From positions 4,836,001 to 4,900,000 of the forward strand of contig NZ_AP025282.1 of assembly GCF_024347215.1 (NCBI RefSeq): a stretch of DNA of 64,000 nt, given 5' to 3'. This DNA is from Aliamphritea ceti. Lineage in GTDB: Bacteria; Pseudomonadota; Gammaproteobacteria; Pseudomonadales; Balneatricaceae. Shown here in pieces: positions 35,857 to 44,949 of this stretch; positions within the stretch are counted from its first letter, which is position 1; each line of letters starts with the position of its first letter. The notes below the pieces were generated by a model, which ran no database searches, was not told the origin of the DNA, and saw only the letters and a program-made list of their open reading frames with translations. Both the position numbers and the translations under genes were made by a program.

Positions 35857-37179
35857 GTGTTAGATCTCGATCCTTTAGTAGTCACCGGGGGCATGTTCGG
35901 CTGCATGCTGCTGATGTTGATTCTCGGCGCACCACTGACCTGGTCACTACTGACCGTCGGTGTTGGTTCTGCCTATTTCCTGTGGGGGCCTGCCGGCCTT
36001 GAATTGCTGGCTATCAGCACCTTCGCCTCCATGGACAACTTTCTGCTCGTCGCTTTACCGATGTTTATCTTCATGGGTCTGATGCTGCAACGTTCCGGCA
36101 TCACCGACGAACTCTTCGACATGATTAACAAGCTGATGGGCGGCACGCCTGGCGGTTTGGGCATGGGGACAATTATTGTCTGCGCCCTGATAGCAGCGAT
36201 GGCCGGTGTTTCTGGTGCGGCAACCGTCAGCCTGGGTATTATTGCCCTGCCAGCCATGCTTAAACGTGGCTACGATAAGAAACTTGCAACCGGCACCATT
36301 ATGGCCGGCGGCGCGCTGGGCTTTCTGATTCCGCCAAGCGTATTAATGATCATCTACGCCTTCCTGGCACGGGAATCTGTTGGCAAGCTATTCGCTGCTG
36401 GCCTTATGCCTGGTCTGATGTTGGCAGGTATTTACATTCTATATGTCTATATCCGTGCCAAAATGAATCCATCACTGGCACCGCCAATTGATGAAGCAGA
36501 CCGCGTCGATCTGAAAGGTAAACTGATAGCACTGAAAGCTCTGGTTCTGCCAGGCTCACTGATCGCAACTGTACTTAGCTTCATTATTTTCGGTATCACT
36601 TCACCATCAGAAGCATCTGCTGTCGGTGCTGTCGGTTCAATCATCTGTGCTGCGCTGTACCGAAACCTGACTAAAGAAGTCATGAAAGATGTACTAATCA
36701 GCACCACTAAGCTGATGGGGATGCTGCTCTGGATTACTCTGGCCGCTGTATTCTTCAGTAAAGTGTATATTGGCCTGGGTGCCGGTATGGTGTTGGAAGA
36801 GTTCATCGAAGACGCCGAACTATCTGCTTACTGGGTAATTGTCGCCATGCTGGCCTGTTACTTCCTGTTAGGTATGTTCCTGGACGACTTCGCCATTGTC
36901 TTCATTACAGTACCGTTATTCGTACCTATCGTTGATAGTCTGGGCTTTGATACTGTCTGGTTCGCCGTGCTGTTTATCATCAGCATGCAATCCGCTTACC
37001 TTACACCGCCCTTTGGCTACAATCTGTTCTATATGCGATCGGTTGCACCGCCCAGCGTTACCATTTATGACCTGTATAAGGCTGCGATTCCTTTCGTATT
37101 CCTGCAGATCATTGGTCTGGCACTGGTAGTCACCTTCCCACAAATCGCACTTTGGTTACCGGAACTGATCTTCGGTTAA
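35857..37179 (+). CDS. dctM: TRAP transporter large permease subunit, DctM family
   Basis: 440 residues, about 12 membrane helices. The start is a GTG with AAAGGAAA upstream. Family motifs are VALPMFIFMGLMLQRSGI, GVSGAATVSLG, GGALGFLIPPSVLMIIYA, and the C-terminal SAYLTPPFGYNLFY. It is the transport channel of the DctPQM system, driven by a Na+ gradient, which suits a marine organism. It ends in a shared terminator. Confidence 0.93.
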   Translation: MLDLDPLVVTGGMFGCMLLMLILGAPLTWSLLTVGVGSAYFLWGPAGLELLAISTFASMDNFLLVALPMFIFMGLMLQRSGITDELFDMINKLMGGTPGGLGMGTIIVCALIAAMAGVSGAATVSLGIIALPAMLKRGYDKKLATGTIMAGGALGFLIPPSVLMIIYAFLARESVGKLFAAGLMPGLMLAGIYILYVYIRAKMNPSLAPPIDEADRVDLKGKLIALKALVLPGSLIATVLSFIIFGITSPSEASAVGAVGSIICAALYRNLTKEVMKDVLISTTKLMGMLLWITLAAVFFSKVYIGLGAGMVLEEFIEDAELSAYWVIVAMLACYFLLGMFLDDFAIVFITVPLFVPIVDSLGFDTVWFAVLFIISMQSAYLTPPFGYNLFYMRSVAPPSVTIYDLYKAAIPFVFLQIIGLALVVTFPQIALWLPELIFG

Positions 37180-37203
37180 ATCGATGAGTCAGAATCTAAA
37201 AAC

Positions 37204-37240
37204 AAAAAAGGCTGCCCGGTTAATCCGCACAGCCTTTTTT
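37204..37240. terminator. Bidirectional terminator after dctM
   Basis: Stem AAAAAAGGCTG/CAGCCTTTTTT with a 15-base loop. T-runs appear in both directions, between the converging dctM and NUDIX genes. Confidence 0.85.
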
Positions 37241-37254
37241 ATTCGCTCACAAGC

Positions 37255-37773
37255 TCAGCTAAGTAACTCAGAAACAATCAGACGCAGTAAGAAAGTTTCC
37301 CGATCGATCGACAATCCCTTCTTATCACTCCCGGCTATAATTGCTTCGTTATGCCGGATTGCTTCATAAATATTCATCCATACCGGATGCATGCCGTTTT
37401 GTAGCTCATGCGCTTCAAGCTGAGGCTCGCCCAGTTCGCCAACTAACTCACAGCGATAACAGAGTGAACGCATCAGTACCCAGTCAAAACCAGGCTTATG
37501 CCAGGGACGGTATTCATCGTACTGACCATAGGCCTGAATATTGGTCACGCTGGTCGCTCCGGTTTCTTCACGTAACTCACGAATCAGTCCCTGAATACTG
37601 TCTTCCCCTTCATCAACCCCACCGCCTGGCAATGAGTAATCATCATAACGGGCGGTATACAGCAACAAAATATTATCGCCCTGAAGAATAATGCCCCGGG
37701 CTGCACGGCGCATAAACAAACGACCGTCATCAGTAAGTGCTTCCGGTTTTGGAGCTGAACGAAGCAAGCGCAT
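37255..37773 (-). CDS. NUDIX hydrolase
   Basis: The NUDIX box is complete: GGGVDEGEDSIQGLIRELRE followed by ETGA, fitting G-x5-E-x7-REUxEExGU. I chose the ATG at 37773 (172 residues) because MRLLRSAP begins the conserved part; an ATG at 37812 would add 13 hydrophobic residues, and neither has a good ribosome site. These enzymes split nucleoside diphosphates linked to another group; the substrate is not predictable. It follows cytochrome b561 on the same strand by 77 bp. Confidence 0.85.
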   Translation of the reverse strand: MRLLRSAPKPEALTDDGRLFMRRAARGIILQGDNILLLYTARYDDYSLPGGGVDEGEDSIQGLIRELREETGATSVTNIQAYGQYDEYRPWHKPGFDWVLMRSLCYRCELVGELGEPQLEAHELQNGMHPVWMNIYEAIRHNEAIIAGSDKKGLSIDRETFLLRLIVSELLS

Positions 37774-37850
37774 AAACAGATAATTCCAGCAGTAAAAAAT
37801 GCAATTATCCATTGTCGAACTGAAGACACAACCGCTTTCCAGTCTTCCCG

Positions 37851-38423
37851 TTATTTACCAAGACCCATCCGGTGCATCACATCATGACCTGCCTTACGAT
37901 GTTTAATGACAGCAGCCACATGTAATACAACGACCGCTAACAAAGTCCAGGCCAGAAGTTCATGATATTCTGAGGTAAAATCTTCCAGCTTAACCCCCAT
38001 CCAGGTATCCATTGTCGGAAACAGTTTAGGCATAGGGATACCAAAAAGAGTAACTCCGTGACCGCCAAAATCTGTCTCAGCCCAGCCTAATGTAATGATC
38101 ACAGCCGGCAGGACATACAGAGCTAAATGCCCCGCATGTGCAGCGCGTTTTTCCAGCAGCGTAAACCCTTCTGGCAGCGCCGGCGGCTTAATCAGTAAAC
38201 GGGCAGCAATGCGGATAATTAACAACATCGCCAGCAATACCCCTGTCGAGATATGCATCCCGAAAATAAACTCTTCACCGGCTGAGTCTTCAGCAAAAAA
38301 GCCATGCATCAGATAGCCACTGGACCACATAAGCAAAAAACCAAATGCCATAAGCCAGTGAATAACCTTCACTAATACGGAATATTGATCATGTTCTTGT
38401 AAGTTTTGACGTATTTCAGACAT
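37851..38423 (-). CDS. Cytochrome b561 family membrane protein
   Basis: 190 residues from the ATG at 38423 (AAGAGG upstream). Four membrane helices with His residues placed as haem b ligands: VKVIHWLMAF, FGMHISTGV, AAHAGHLALY and VLHVAAVIKH. Such proteins move electrons across the inner membrane, for instance from quinol to a periplasmic acceptor. It lies downstream of a two-component system on the same strand, and a 9-base motif, TGTCCGAAC, is shared by the two upstream regions, so it may be a target of that system. Confidence 0.85.
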   Translation of the reverse strand: MSEIRQNLQEHDQYSVLVKVIHWLMAFGFLLMWSSGYLMHGFFAEDSAGEEFIFGMHISTGVLLAMLLIIRIAARLLIKPPALPEGFTLLEKRAAHAGHLALYVLPAVIITLGWAETDFGGHGVTLFGIPMPKLFPTMDTWMGVKLEDFTSEYHELLAWTLLAVVVLHVAAVIKHRKAGHDVMHRMGLGK

Positions 38424-38524
38424 AGCAAAGCCTCTTGTCATTCAAGTTGTAAAGTTAATTGCTTTTAAAGTTCGAAAATCAGAAGTGCTTATCGCACGCT
38501 CAGAAAGGTAGTTCGGACAGGTTT

Positions 38525-39748
38525 CTAAGGAGGCGTAAACTGAATATCAACACAGAAAGACTGTTGCTGATATCCGCTGCTTAATTGCCAGTTACAGCGT
38601 TCACAAATCCGGCAAACAATCTCTAACCCGTATCCATAGCTGTCCTGTTCAGACATCGCCGTACTCACCGGATTAAGCATTTGTAACCGATGTCCGGACA
38701 GCTGTATCTGCAGAAAGTCCTCGCCATAATTCAATGCATTGCGCAGCAGGTTTTCCAGTAATACATTCAACAACGCCGGGGGAGCAATTATGCTCGCGCC
38801 ACCGGAAATCCTGTAATCAATACCACGACTCAGAGCTAATGGCTGATATTCCTCCAGCATTAATCTCAGGCATTTGTTCAGATCAACAACTTCACACTCC
38901 AACCGCTGCTGACTGTTACCCAGCAATAAAAATGCATTGGTTATACGCTCTGACTGTTCACAGGCCCGCTCTATACGCTGCACGCTGCGCAGCTGCTTTT
39001 CAGCAGAACAGCCTGGTAACTTCAGCACCGCCAGAGAGTTCCGGATAATGCCCAGAGGCGTCCGCAACTCATGACTGGTATGCCGGGTAAAAGCTTTTTC
39101 GGTCTGTAAAGAACGGGTAAGCCTTTTTACAAGGTCACTCAACACCCGGCTTAACAGTCCTATTTCATCCTGTCGGTTTGCACCGTGAAATGAGCGTTCA
39201 TCCGGTAAGTCTCCCTGTAATTCAGATGCCAGCAGGAGTACTGGGCGACTGATCATTCTGGCGATCCAGATCGCCAGTAAAAGCCCAACAACTGTCATAC
39301 AAAAAGCCACTAACCAGAGAGCTGATTTCATCCTCGATTCAAACTCAGTCGCAAGGCTAAAGCGCCGTTCTTCGAGCAGAAAATACAATCGGTCGCCATC
39401 CGGTAAATCTGTTACCAGAACATGTACTCCTTCCCTTTCATTCAGCTCATAATTGCCTTCAGATAGCATACTGACAGCCGTCGGCAAGCTTATGTCTCCA
39501 GCCCGAAACACCTGCAAATAACTGCTGGATGGTAACGGTGTTGAGGCATCCAGCTGATACTGACTGATAAAGGATTGCCGTTCGTTCTGCAGGTACGCCT
39601 GTAAGATGTAGTCTTCAGTAGTACCCACCACTACTGAAACAATCAGAGTATAAAGGCCGGTTAGCAGCACAATAAACGTCATCAAGATCAGCGTTACGCG
39701 GCGAAAAAATGACTTATTCAGGGATAGCAATTCGATACCCCCTGCCAT
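38525..39748 (-). CDS. Sensor histidine kinase
   Basis: 407 residues: membrane helix about 17-42, periplasmic domain about 43-142, second helix about 143-163, HAMP, and phospho-acceptor His226 in HTSHELRTPLGIIR. The ATPase part has the N box (ENLLRNALNYG) and a late GYGLEIV, but the usual DxGxG box is missing; the sequence goes from LQMLNPVS to the last glycine box. Whether it autophosphorylates normally is therefore open. It overlaps the regulator gene by 35 bp. Confidence 0.82.
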   Translation of the reverse strand: MAGGIELLSLNKSFFRRVTLILMTFIVLLTGLYTLIVSVVVGTTEDYILQAYLQNERQSFISQYQLDASTPLPSSSYLQVFRAGDISLPTAVSMLSEGNYELNEREGVHVLVTDLPDGDRLYFLLEERRFSLATEFESRMKSALWLVAFCMTVVGLLLAIWIARMISRPVLLLASELQGDLPDERSFHGANRQDEIGLLSRVLSDLVKRLTRSLQTEKAFTRHTSHELRTPLGIIRNSLAVLKLPGCSAEKQLRSVQRIERACEQSERITNAFLLLGNSQQRLECEVVDLNKCLRLMLEEYQPLALSRGIDYRISGGASIIAPPALLNVLLENLLRNALNYGEDFLQIQLSGHRLQMLNPVSTAMSEQDSYGYGLEIVCRICERCNWQLSSGYQQQSFCVDIQFTPP

Positions 39749-40400
39749 GTACAGTTTTGATCAGCTGATGCTGGAAAGGCTCATCTAACACTTTGCGCAG
39801 GTTATAGATGTGAATCCGTAGCGGATCACTCCCCGGAGGCCCTTCCGGCCAAAGCTCAGCTTCCAGCTGCATCTTGCTGACCGGCTCCGGTGCCATCCGC
39901 AGTAATAAAGCCAGCAAGCGAAACTGTAATTCATAGAGATGGATACTCTGCCCCTGGCGGTTAACCTCACGCAGGCGATAATCCACCCGTAGATCTGCGT
40001 ACTGCTGTACGCCACCCGACTCAACCAGCTGCCGCTTCAACAAAGCCCTCAGACGCACGGCGATCTCTTCCGGTGCAAAAGGCTTTACGACATAATCATC
40101 GCCGCCACTGGCAAAACCCGTCAGTTTATCTTCAAGGCTGTCCCTTGCGGTAAGAAACAGTACAGGCGTATTTATGTGGTAACTTTCACGCAGCTCACGA
40201 CAGGTAGTCAGGCCATCTTTTACCGGCATCATGATATCCATGATGATCGCCTGATAACTATTATCCTCTTTCAGCAACTCAAGACAGCTCTGACCGTTGA
40301 ACGCAAAATCCACTTCAAAGCCTGTCTCGGAAAGATAATCCGCCAATGATCCGGCCAGATCAGGGTTATCTTCCACTAAAAGTACACTGATATTTTCCAC
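39714..40400 (-). CDS. OmpR-family response regulator
   Basis: 228 residues. Receiver domain with acidic pair ED at 10-11, phospho-acceptor Asp55 in AIIMDIMMPV, and Lys in DYVVKPFAPEE; winged-helix output ending in KTVHGRGYRIAIPE. Partner of the overlapping kinase. Nothing in the sequence identifies the signal; the group resembles QseB/PmrA-like regulators. Confidence 0.88.
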   Translation of the reverse strand: MENISVLLVEDNPDLAGSLADYLSETGFEVDFAFNGQSCLELLKEDNSYQAIIMDIMMPVKDGLTTCRELRESYHINTPVLFLTARDSLEDKLTGFASGGDDYVVKPFAPEEIAVRLRALLKRQLVESGGVQQYADLRVDYRLREVNRQGQSIHLYELQFRLLALLLRMAPEPVSKMQLEAELWPEGPPGSDPLRIHIYNLRKVLDEPFQHQLIKTVHGRGYRIAIPE

Positions 40401-40578
40401 TTGAATTTACCGACTGACTAATTCTGCATGCAGCATAGCAAGTATGAAGTAAAGCAGATGTAAAATAGCTGTTCGGACACTCCAGGTAACCGGGCCAGCT
40501 ATATGCTGATGTTTAGAAACGACGGTTACTTTTCAGCGCGGCAAATGATCCGGAGGCACACTCACAACAGTGCCTGTT

Positions 40579-41445
40579 TCAGCCAATAACGAGTTTTTTT
40601 TGCCCGGCACTATTTTCAACTGAAGGCAGCCCCGCCCAATATGGTTGCTGCATATTTGCCAACCGCAGGCTTTGTTGCCACAGATTCTCAAAATCATGCT
40701 GTTGTTTGGTCACGCTGCGACGATAACCGATATCCCGAAGGCCGTTAAAATAGCTACCGCCAAACGACAATCGCGAAGTTAGCAGCAGCTGATGCATTTT
40801 ATCTGCTGCCTGCGCCGGCGATATAGCAAACCAGTCCCTCATTAAACGCATCAGCCAATTACCTTTTCGGGCCATCTTTGTGTTCACAAACCCCGGATTA
40901 ATCGCATCAATATCTATGCCATAAGCGCATTGATGATTCAGCCAGTAAGCCATAAGTGCATTAGCTTTGAATGCCTCGTTCATACCTTTCATACCGCTAT
41001 ACTGCCGGCCAAAAACCTGCTCATCCAGATCCAAGCCACCAACATTCAAACTGCCATTTATCAGCACCCTGGCATCCTCTGCATTAAGTAATAAAGGGCG
41101 TAGCAAAAGCAGTAGCATGAAACGATGCAGGTAATTGACGACGAAAGCTTTATCCACACCCAAGTCATCCACAACAGGTTCACGTTGATACACCCCGGCA
41201 TTCAACACCAGACAATCCAGCGAATTATGCTCTGCCAGGTATTCTGCAGCCACCCGTTTCACATCACCTATATTGCCAAGATCAGCAGGGTAATAGTTAA
41301 TGCGCCCCTGACTCAGCGCAACCAGGTTCATACCTTTAACCTGATTCGTACCACCAATCACATCAATATAATGCCCTCCAGCTGACAGTTTCATTGCCAG
41401 TTGCTGGCCTATACCGGATGTACCGCCGGTTATTAGAATACGCAT
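40579..41445 (-). CDS. Short-chain dehydrogenase/reductase
   Basis: 288 residues with the SDR cofactor site TGGTSGIG at 6-13, LVLNAGVY, and the catalytic pair in YSGMK. The C-terminal 50 residues beyond the fold are longer than usual. GAGGGTGAG precedes the ATG. It diverges from another SDR gene at 41669. The substrate is unknown. Confidence 0.83.
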   Translation of the reverse strand: MRILITGGTSGIGQQLAMKLSAGGHYIDVIGGTNQVKGMNLVALSQGRINYYPADLGNIGDVKRVAAEYLAEHNSLDCLVLNAGVYQREPVVDDLGVDKAFVVNYLHRFMLLLLLRPLLLNAEDARVLINGSLNVGGLDLDEQVFGRQYSGMKGMNEAFKANALMAYWLNHQCAYGIDIDAINPGFVNTKMARKGNWLMRLMRDWFAISPAQAADKMHQLLLTSRLSFGGSYFNGLRDIGYRRSVTKQQHDFENLWQQSLRLANMQQPYWAGLPSVENSAGQKKLVIG

Positions 41446-41668
41446 AACTCACCCTCTGTTTCGTGATACCCGCACAGTATCGACAACCAAAGGTTAAACA
41501 CTGGTTAAGGGGCTTCCAGCCCGCTCAAAGCCAACAACTACAGAGTAAATTCGACACTCGCCACAATAAAAACAACTGTGCTAAATTCAAAGACTCTCAC
41601 CCTTCAAAGCTAAAGCTCTAAGAAGCCCGGCATTTAGAAAAGTAGTTTTCAAGAAAAGGATATTAGAC

Positions 41669-42457
41669 ATGTCTGGCAGTTATGATTTTTCCGACAAAAC
41701 GGTCATTGTCACTGGTGCCAGTCAGGGTATTGGTGCCGCCATTTGTGAACAGTTTCTCACGGCCGGTGCGACAGTCATCCAGGCGTGTCGGAGTAAGCCC
41801 GTTAATCATCATTCAAACGCTTACTGGCAACCGACAGACCTGGCAGATCCGGCACAAATCGATGCTCTTTTCGACAGAATAATTAACGACTTCGGCCAGC
41901 TGGACGTGCTCATCAATAATGCCGGTGTGCAACTGGCAAAAACTGTTGATATGACCAGCAATGAAGAATGGCAATGGCTCAGCGATATCAACATGCGGGC
42001 CCCTTTTATGTGCTGTCGCCGAGCCGTACAGATCATGAAAAAACAGGGTAAGGGAGCAATCGTCAATATCGGCTCAATTGGTGGAATAACCGCCGACCAT
42101 GAACTAGCTATTTATAATGCCTCTAAAGCCTGGATGCATGGTCTTACCAAAGCAATTGCAACAGATCACGGCAAACAGGGTATCCGCTGTAATGCGGTGT
42201 GCCCGACCTGGACTATGACAGAGATGTCGACAGAGTTTTTTGATGCGGAGCCAAACCCAAAGGCAGCCAGACAGGGTGTGTCACGTCGCCATCCGCTGCA
42301 GCGATTAGCAAACCCGGATGAAATAGCCCATGCCTGCCTCTGGCTGGCCAGTGATCAGGCAAGCTTCATCAGCGGTCAGTTACTCAGTGTTGACGGTGGT
42401 ATGACTGCCAGCTCAGCAGTTGATCCGGTGATTGATATCAGCGGTGTACAAAACTGA
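41669..42457 (+). CDS. Short-chain dehydrogenase/reductase
   Basis: 262 residues of a classical SDR: TGASQGIG at 15-22, NNAGVQ, the catalytic Tyr-Lys in YNASK, and the C-terminal FISGQLLSVDGGM. Close in build to 3-oxoacyl reductase and sugar dehydrogenase types. AAAAGGA precedes the ATG. Divergent from the SDR at 40579; a shared control region is possible. Function unassigned. Confidence 0.86.
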   Translation: MSGSYDFSDKTVIVTGASQGIGAAICEQFLTAGATVIQACRSKPVNHHSNAYWQPTDLADPAQIDALFDRIINDFGQLDVLINNAGVQLAKTVDMTSNEEWQWLSDINMRAPFMCCRRAVQIMKKQGKGAIVNIGSIGGITADHELAIYNASKAWMHGLTKAIATDHGKQGIRCNAVCPTWTMTEMSTEFFDAEPNPKAARQGVSRRHPLQRLANPDEIAHACLWLASDQASFISGQLLSVDGGMTASSAVDPVIDISGVQN

Positions 42458-42461
42458 AGGT

Positions 42462-42488
42462 AAAAAAAGCCGCCTTAAAAAAGGCGGC
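42462..42488 (-). terminator. Terminator of the peroxiredoxin-like gene
   Basis: Perfect 8-bp stem GCCGCCTT/AAGGCGGC with loop AAAA. On the - strand it is followed by seven U. It sits just past the convergent SDR stop. Confidence 0.85.
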
Positions 42489-42550
42489 CAGGAGGAGAGG
42501 ATGCTGACGAAAGAAACAAGCTCAGGTAGTTTTTCCGTCAGCGTAGCTGG

Positions 42551-43081
42551 TTAAACCAGCTCACCACGTGCTGGATAATCCTTTTCCACCACGAAGTTAA
42601 CAGCACCCAGTACTTCACGGAATAATGGGCGGGCAAATGGCATAGTGCTGATCTGCGCCCAGTACAGGGTGTTATCCGGGCGTACCAGGAATAACCCCGG
42701 TTCACTGAATTCTGCAGTCTCTTCAATACCGATTGAAGTTAAACCGCGTCCTGCTGAACGGTGTAAACCCCAGGCCTGAGCCTGCTCTTTTGTTACACCG
42801 TAGCCCAGATTAATATTTTTCAGTTCCCAGTCGGCCAGGGCCTGCTCAGTACGGGCCTTATCATCACTGCTCAACGCCAGTACAGACACACCTGCCGCGG
42901 CAAAATCACCCGCCAGTTTATCCAGTTCTTTCAAATACTTGGCACACAATGGGCAATGTAAACCCCGGTAAAAAACCAGCATAGTGAAATTAGCCGGCGT
43001 CTGATCCGACAAAGACCAGGCACCATTGAGAGTTTCCACATTCAGCGCCGGCACAGCCTGACGGGTCTTAAGCACAACCAT
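42551..43081 (-). CDS. AhpC/TSA-type peroxiredoxin-like protein
   Basis: 176 residues from the ATG at 43081 (TGGAGA upstream), rather than the frame start at 43174. Thioredoxin fold with the redox site FYRGLHCPLC, giving Cys43 and Cys46, followed by LSSDDKARTEQAL. It resembles the AhpC/TSA proteins paired with AraC regulators. It probably reduces peroxides, or acts as a thiol-disulfide protein given the CxxC spacing. It is divergent from an AraC gene across 160 bp. Confidence 0.84.
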   Translation of the reverse strand: MVVLKTRQAVPALNVETLNGAWSLSDQTPANFTMLVFYRGLHCPLCAKYLKELDKLAGDFAAAGVSVLALSSDDKARTEQALADWELKNINLGYGVTKEQAQAWGLHRSAGRGLTSIGIEETAEFSEPGLFLVRPDNTLYWAQISTMPFARPLFREVLGAVNFVVEKDYPARGELV

Positions 43082-43243
43082 TTTATTTCTCCAGAAAACT
43101 GCTTTTTCGATACCTGACACTTTACCTCTAAGCAATGTACGATTAGTATGCAATTTGTGCGGTTTTACTATCATTTTGTACTTAGATCAAAAGCTCTGAA
43201 TGATATCTAACCCGATCTGTTTTCATTACCAGGTAACCAAGTT

Positions 43244-44083
43244 ATGGACCGTCTTTCATCATTGCTACAAACCTTCACGCCTACCGCCAGACAAATAGGC
43301 ATGCTGGAATACGGTCCGGAGGGTATGTTGTTGCCAGAAGGCTCAAACATCCTCTTTCTTAATCAGGGTGACTTAAGCATCGATGCAGATCCCGATTTAC
43401 AAATAAAGTGTGGCGACCTGCTATGGATCACTCATGATGAATTCCGCACCTTATCCAGCACCAGTGAAGACCTGCAATTACTGTGCTGTAACATGGATTT
43501 TGGCCCCAGCCAGCTAAACCCGGTATTCGATAAACTGCCACCTGTCGTGCAGATTCATGCCGATGACCAGGCCCGTGAAACCCTTAACCCCACACTGCAA
43601 CTTTTACTTTTAGAAAGCATGCAGCAGCGCTGTGGCCAGGAAACGGTGCTTAACCGGCTTGCCGAAGTATTGCTGGTACACATGCTGCGTTTTCTGATGA
43701 AAAACCAGTTATTAGAATATGGCGTGATTGCCGGCTTGTCTGATATCCGCCTCGCGCGAGCAATTACAGCCATGCATAATCAGCCAGAACAGCGCTGGAG
43801 CGTAGAGACACTGGCCAACGAAGCAGGCATGTCACGAACTGCATTTAATCAGCACTTCAGAGATACTGTCGGCTGCCCGCCGGGAGAATATCTGACCCGC
43901 TGGCGGATGCGACTGGCTTGCCAACTGCTGGAAAACAACCATCTCAGCATAGGCCAGATCGTCGATCAGCTGGGCTACCTCAGCGACACAGCCTTCTTCC
44001 GCGCATTTCGCAAAGCAGTCGGTGTATCACCGGGTCAGTATCGTCAGAAGGCCATCGCAAACCAGGGTATCGCTTTACAATGA
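43244..44083 (+). CDS. AraC-family regulator
   Basis: 279 residues: an N-terminal cupin-like domain (about 1-170) and a C-terminal AraC domain with two helix-turn-helix units, ending in LGYLSDTAFFRAFRKAVGVS. CAGGTAA precedes the ATG. Divergent from the peroxiredoxin-like gene, which it probably controls; related cupin-AraC regulators often sit beside redox or SDR genes. Confidence 0.88.
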   Translation: MDRLSSLLQTFTPTARQIGMLEYGPEGMLLPEGSNILFLNQGDLSIDADPDLQIKCGDLLWITHDEFRTLSSTSEDLQLLCCNMDFGPSQLNPVFDKLPPVVQIHADDQARETLNPTLQLLLLESMQQRCGQETVLNRLAEVLLVHMLRFLMKNQLLEYGVIAGLSDIRLARAITAMHNQPEQRWSVETLANEAGMSRTAFNQHFRDTVGCPPGEYLTRWRMRLACQLLENNHLSIGQIVDQLGYLSDTAFFRAFRKAVGVSPGQYRQKAIANQGIALQ

Positions 44084-44260
44084 ATTACTACACCTAAGGT
44101 CTATACAGAGGTTACCTGTTTCTGATCTATATTAGAGCTGAAACGGCTACCTGCTATAAGGCTTATAAGCAGCTCACTTACTATACAAAGTGACGCCCGA
44201 AGGTAAGCTGAAACAACTGCAGACCAAGAAATCAGCAAATTACCTCAGAGGCAGATATTC

Positions 44261-44932
44261 ATGGCGACACTGGCATTCGATGTTTACGGTACGCTTATTG
44301 ATACTCAGGGAGTTGTATCACTGCTGGAGCAGATGATTGGTGGGCAAGCCCAACAATTCTCCCGCCACTGGCGGGAAAAGCAACTGGAGTATAGTTTCCG
44401 TCGCGGTCTGATGCAGGACTACCAACCGTTCAGTATCTGCACCCGGGATGCACTGCAGTTTACTGATACCCTGATGGCCACTGAACTTAGCACAGAGCAG
44501 CAACAACAGCTGTTACAGTCTTACGGTACATTGCCCGCATTCAGCGACGCCCAGCCCGCATTAGATGCATTACAACAGGCAGGGCATCAGCTATACGCCT
44601 TTTCCAATGGTCAGGCTGAAGCCGTTGACCAACTACTCCGGCACGCAGATATCCGGGATTATTTTCAAAGCATCGTCAGTGTGGATGCTGTACACAGCTT
44701 TAAACCTTCACCCAGTGTCTATCAGCACTTCTTGCATCAAAGCCGCAGCCACAGTAACAAAACCTGGCTGATTTCCGGCAATCCTTTTGATATCACCGGA
44801 GCACGCCACGCCGGCTGGCACGCTGCCTGGATCCGCCGGGACCCAGACCAACCCTTCGATCCATGGGAGCAACAGCCCGATATCACACTCTCAGGGCTGG
44901 AAGCACTCCACGCACACTTAAAACCAGCCTAA
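44261..44932 (+). CDS. Haloacid dehalogenase type II-like HAD hydrolase
   Basis: 223 residues. HAD motif I is FDVYGTL (Asp6 as nucleophile), motif II is AFSNGQ, the Lys lies in SFKPSPSVY, and motif IV is ISGNPFDITGARHAGW. DVYGTLIDTQ and SNG are typical of (S)-2-haloacid dehalogenases, which remove halide from short haloacids. AGAGGC precedes the ATG. A general phosphatase role cannot be excluded. Confidence 0.85.
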   Translation: MATLAFDVYGTLIDTQGVVSLLEQMIGGQAQQFSRHWREKQLEYSFRRGLMQDYQPFSICTRDALQFTDTLMATELSTEQQQQLLQSYGTLPAFSDAQPALDALQQAGHQLYAFSNGQAEAVDQLLRHADIRDYFQSIVSVDAVHSFKPSPSVYQHFLHQSRSHSNKTWLISGNPFDITGARHAGWHAAWIRRDPDQPFDPWEQQPDITLSGLEALHAHLKPA

Positions 44933-44949
44933 CAAATTCATTGCTGCCG

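Noticed and set aside
26738..37179. Known DMSP (ddd) pathway
   Set aside because: BCCT, LysR and an aldehyde dehydrogenase occur, but no DddD, DddX or other DMSP lyase gene is present.
42421..42452. ECF-type promoter (TGATCCGG...) at the SDR 3' end
   Set aside because: Inside coding sequence, -10 reads TGTACA, and no + strand gene follows.
44120..44160. Fifth ECF-type promoter before the dehalogenase gene (TGATCT)
   Set aside because: The -35 matches, but at 18 bases the sequence is CTACCT without GCG-TA.
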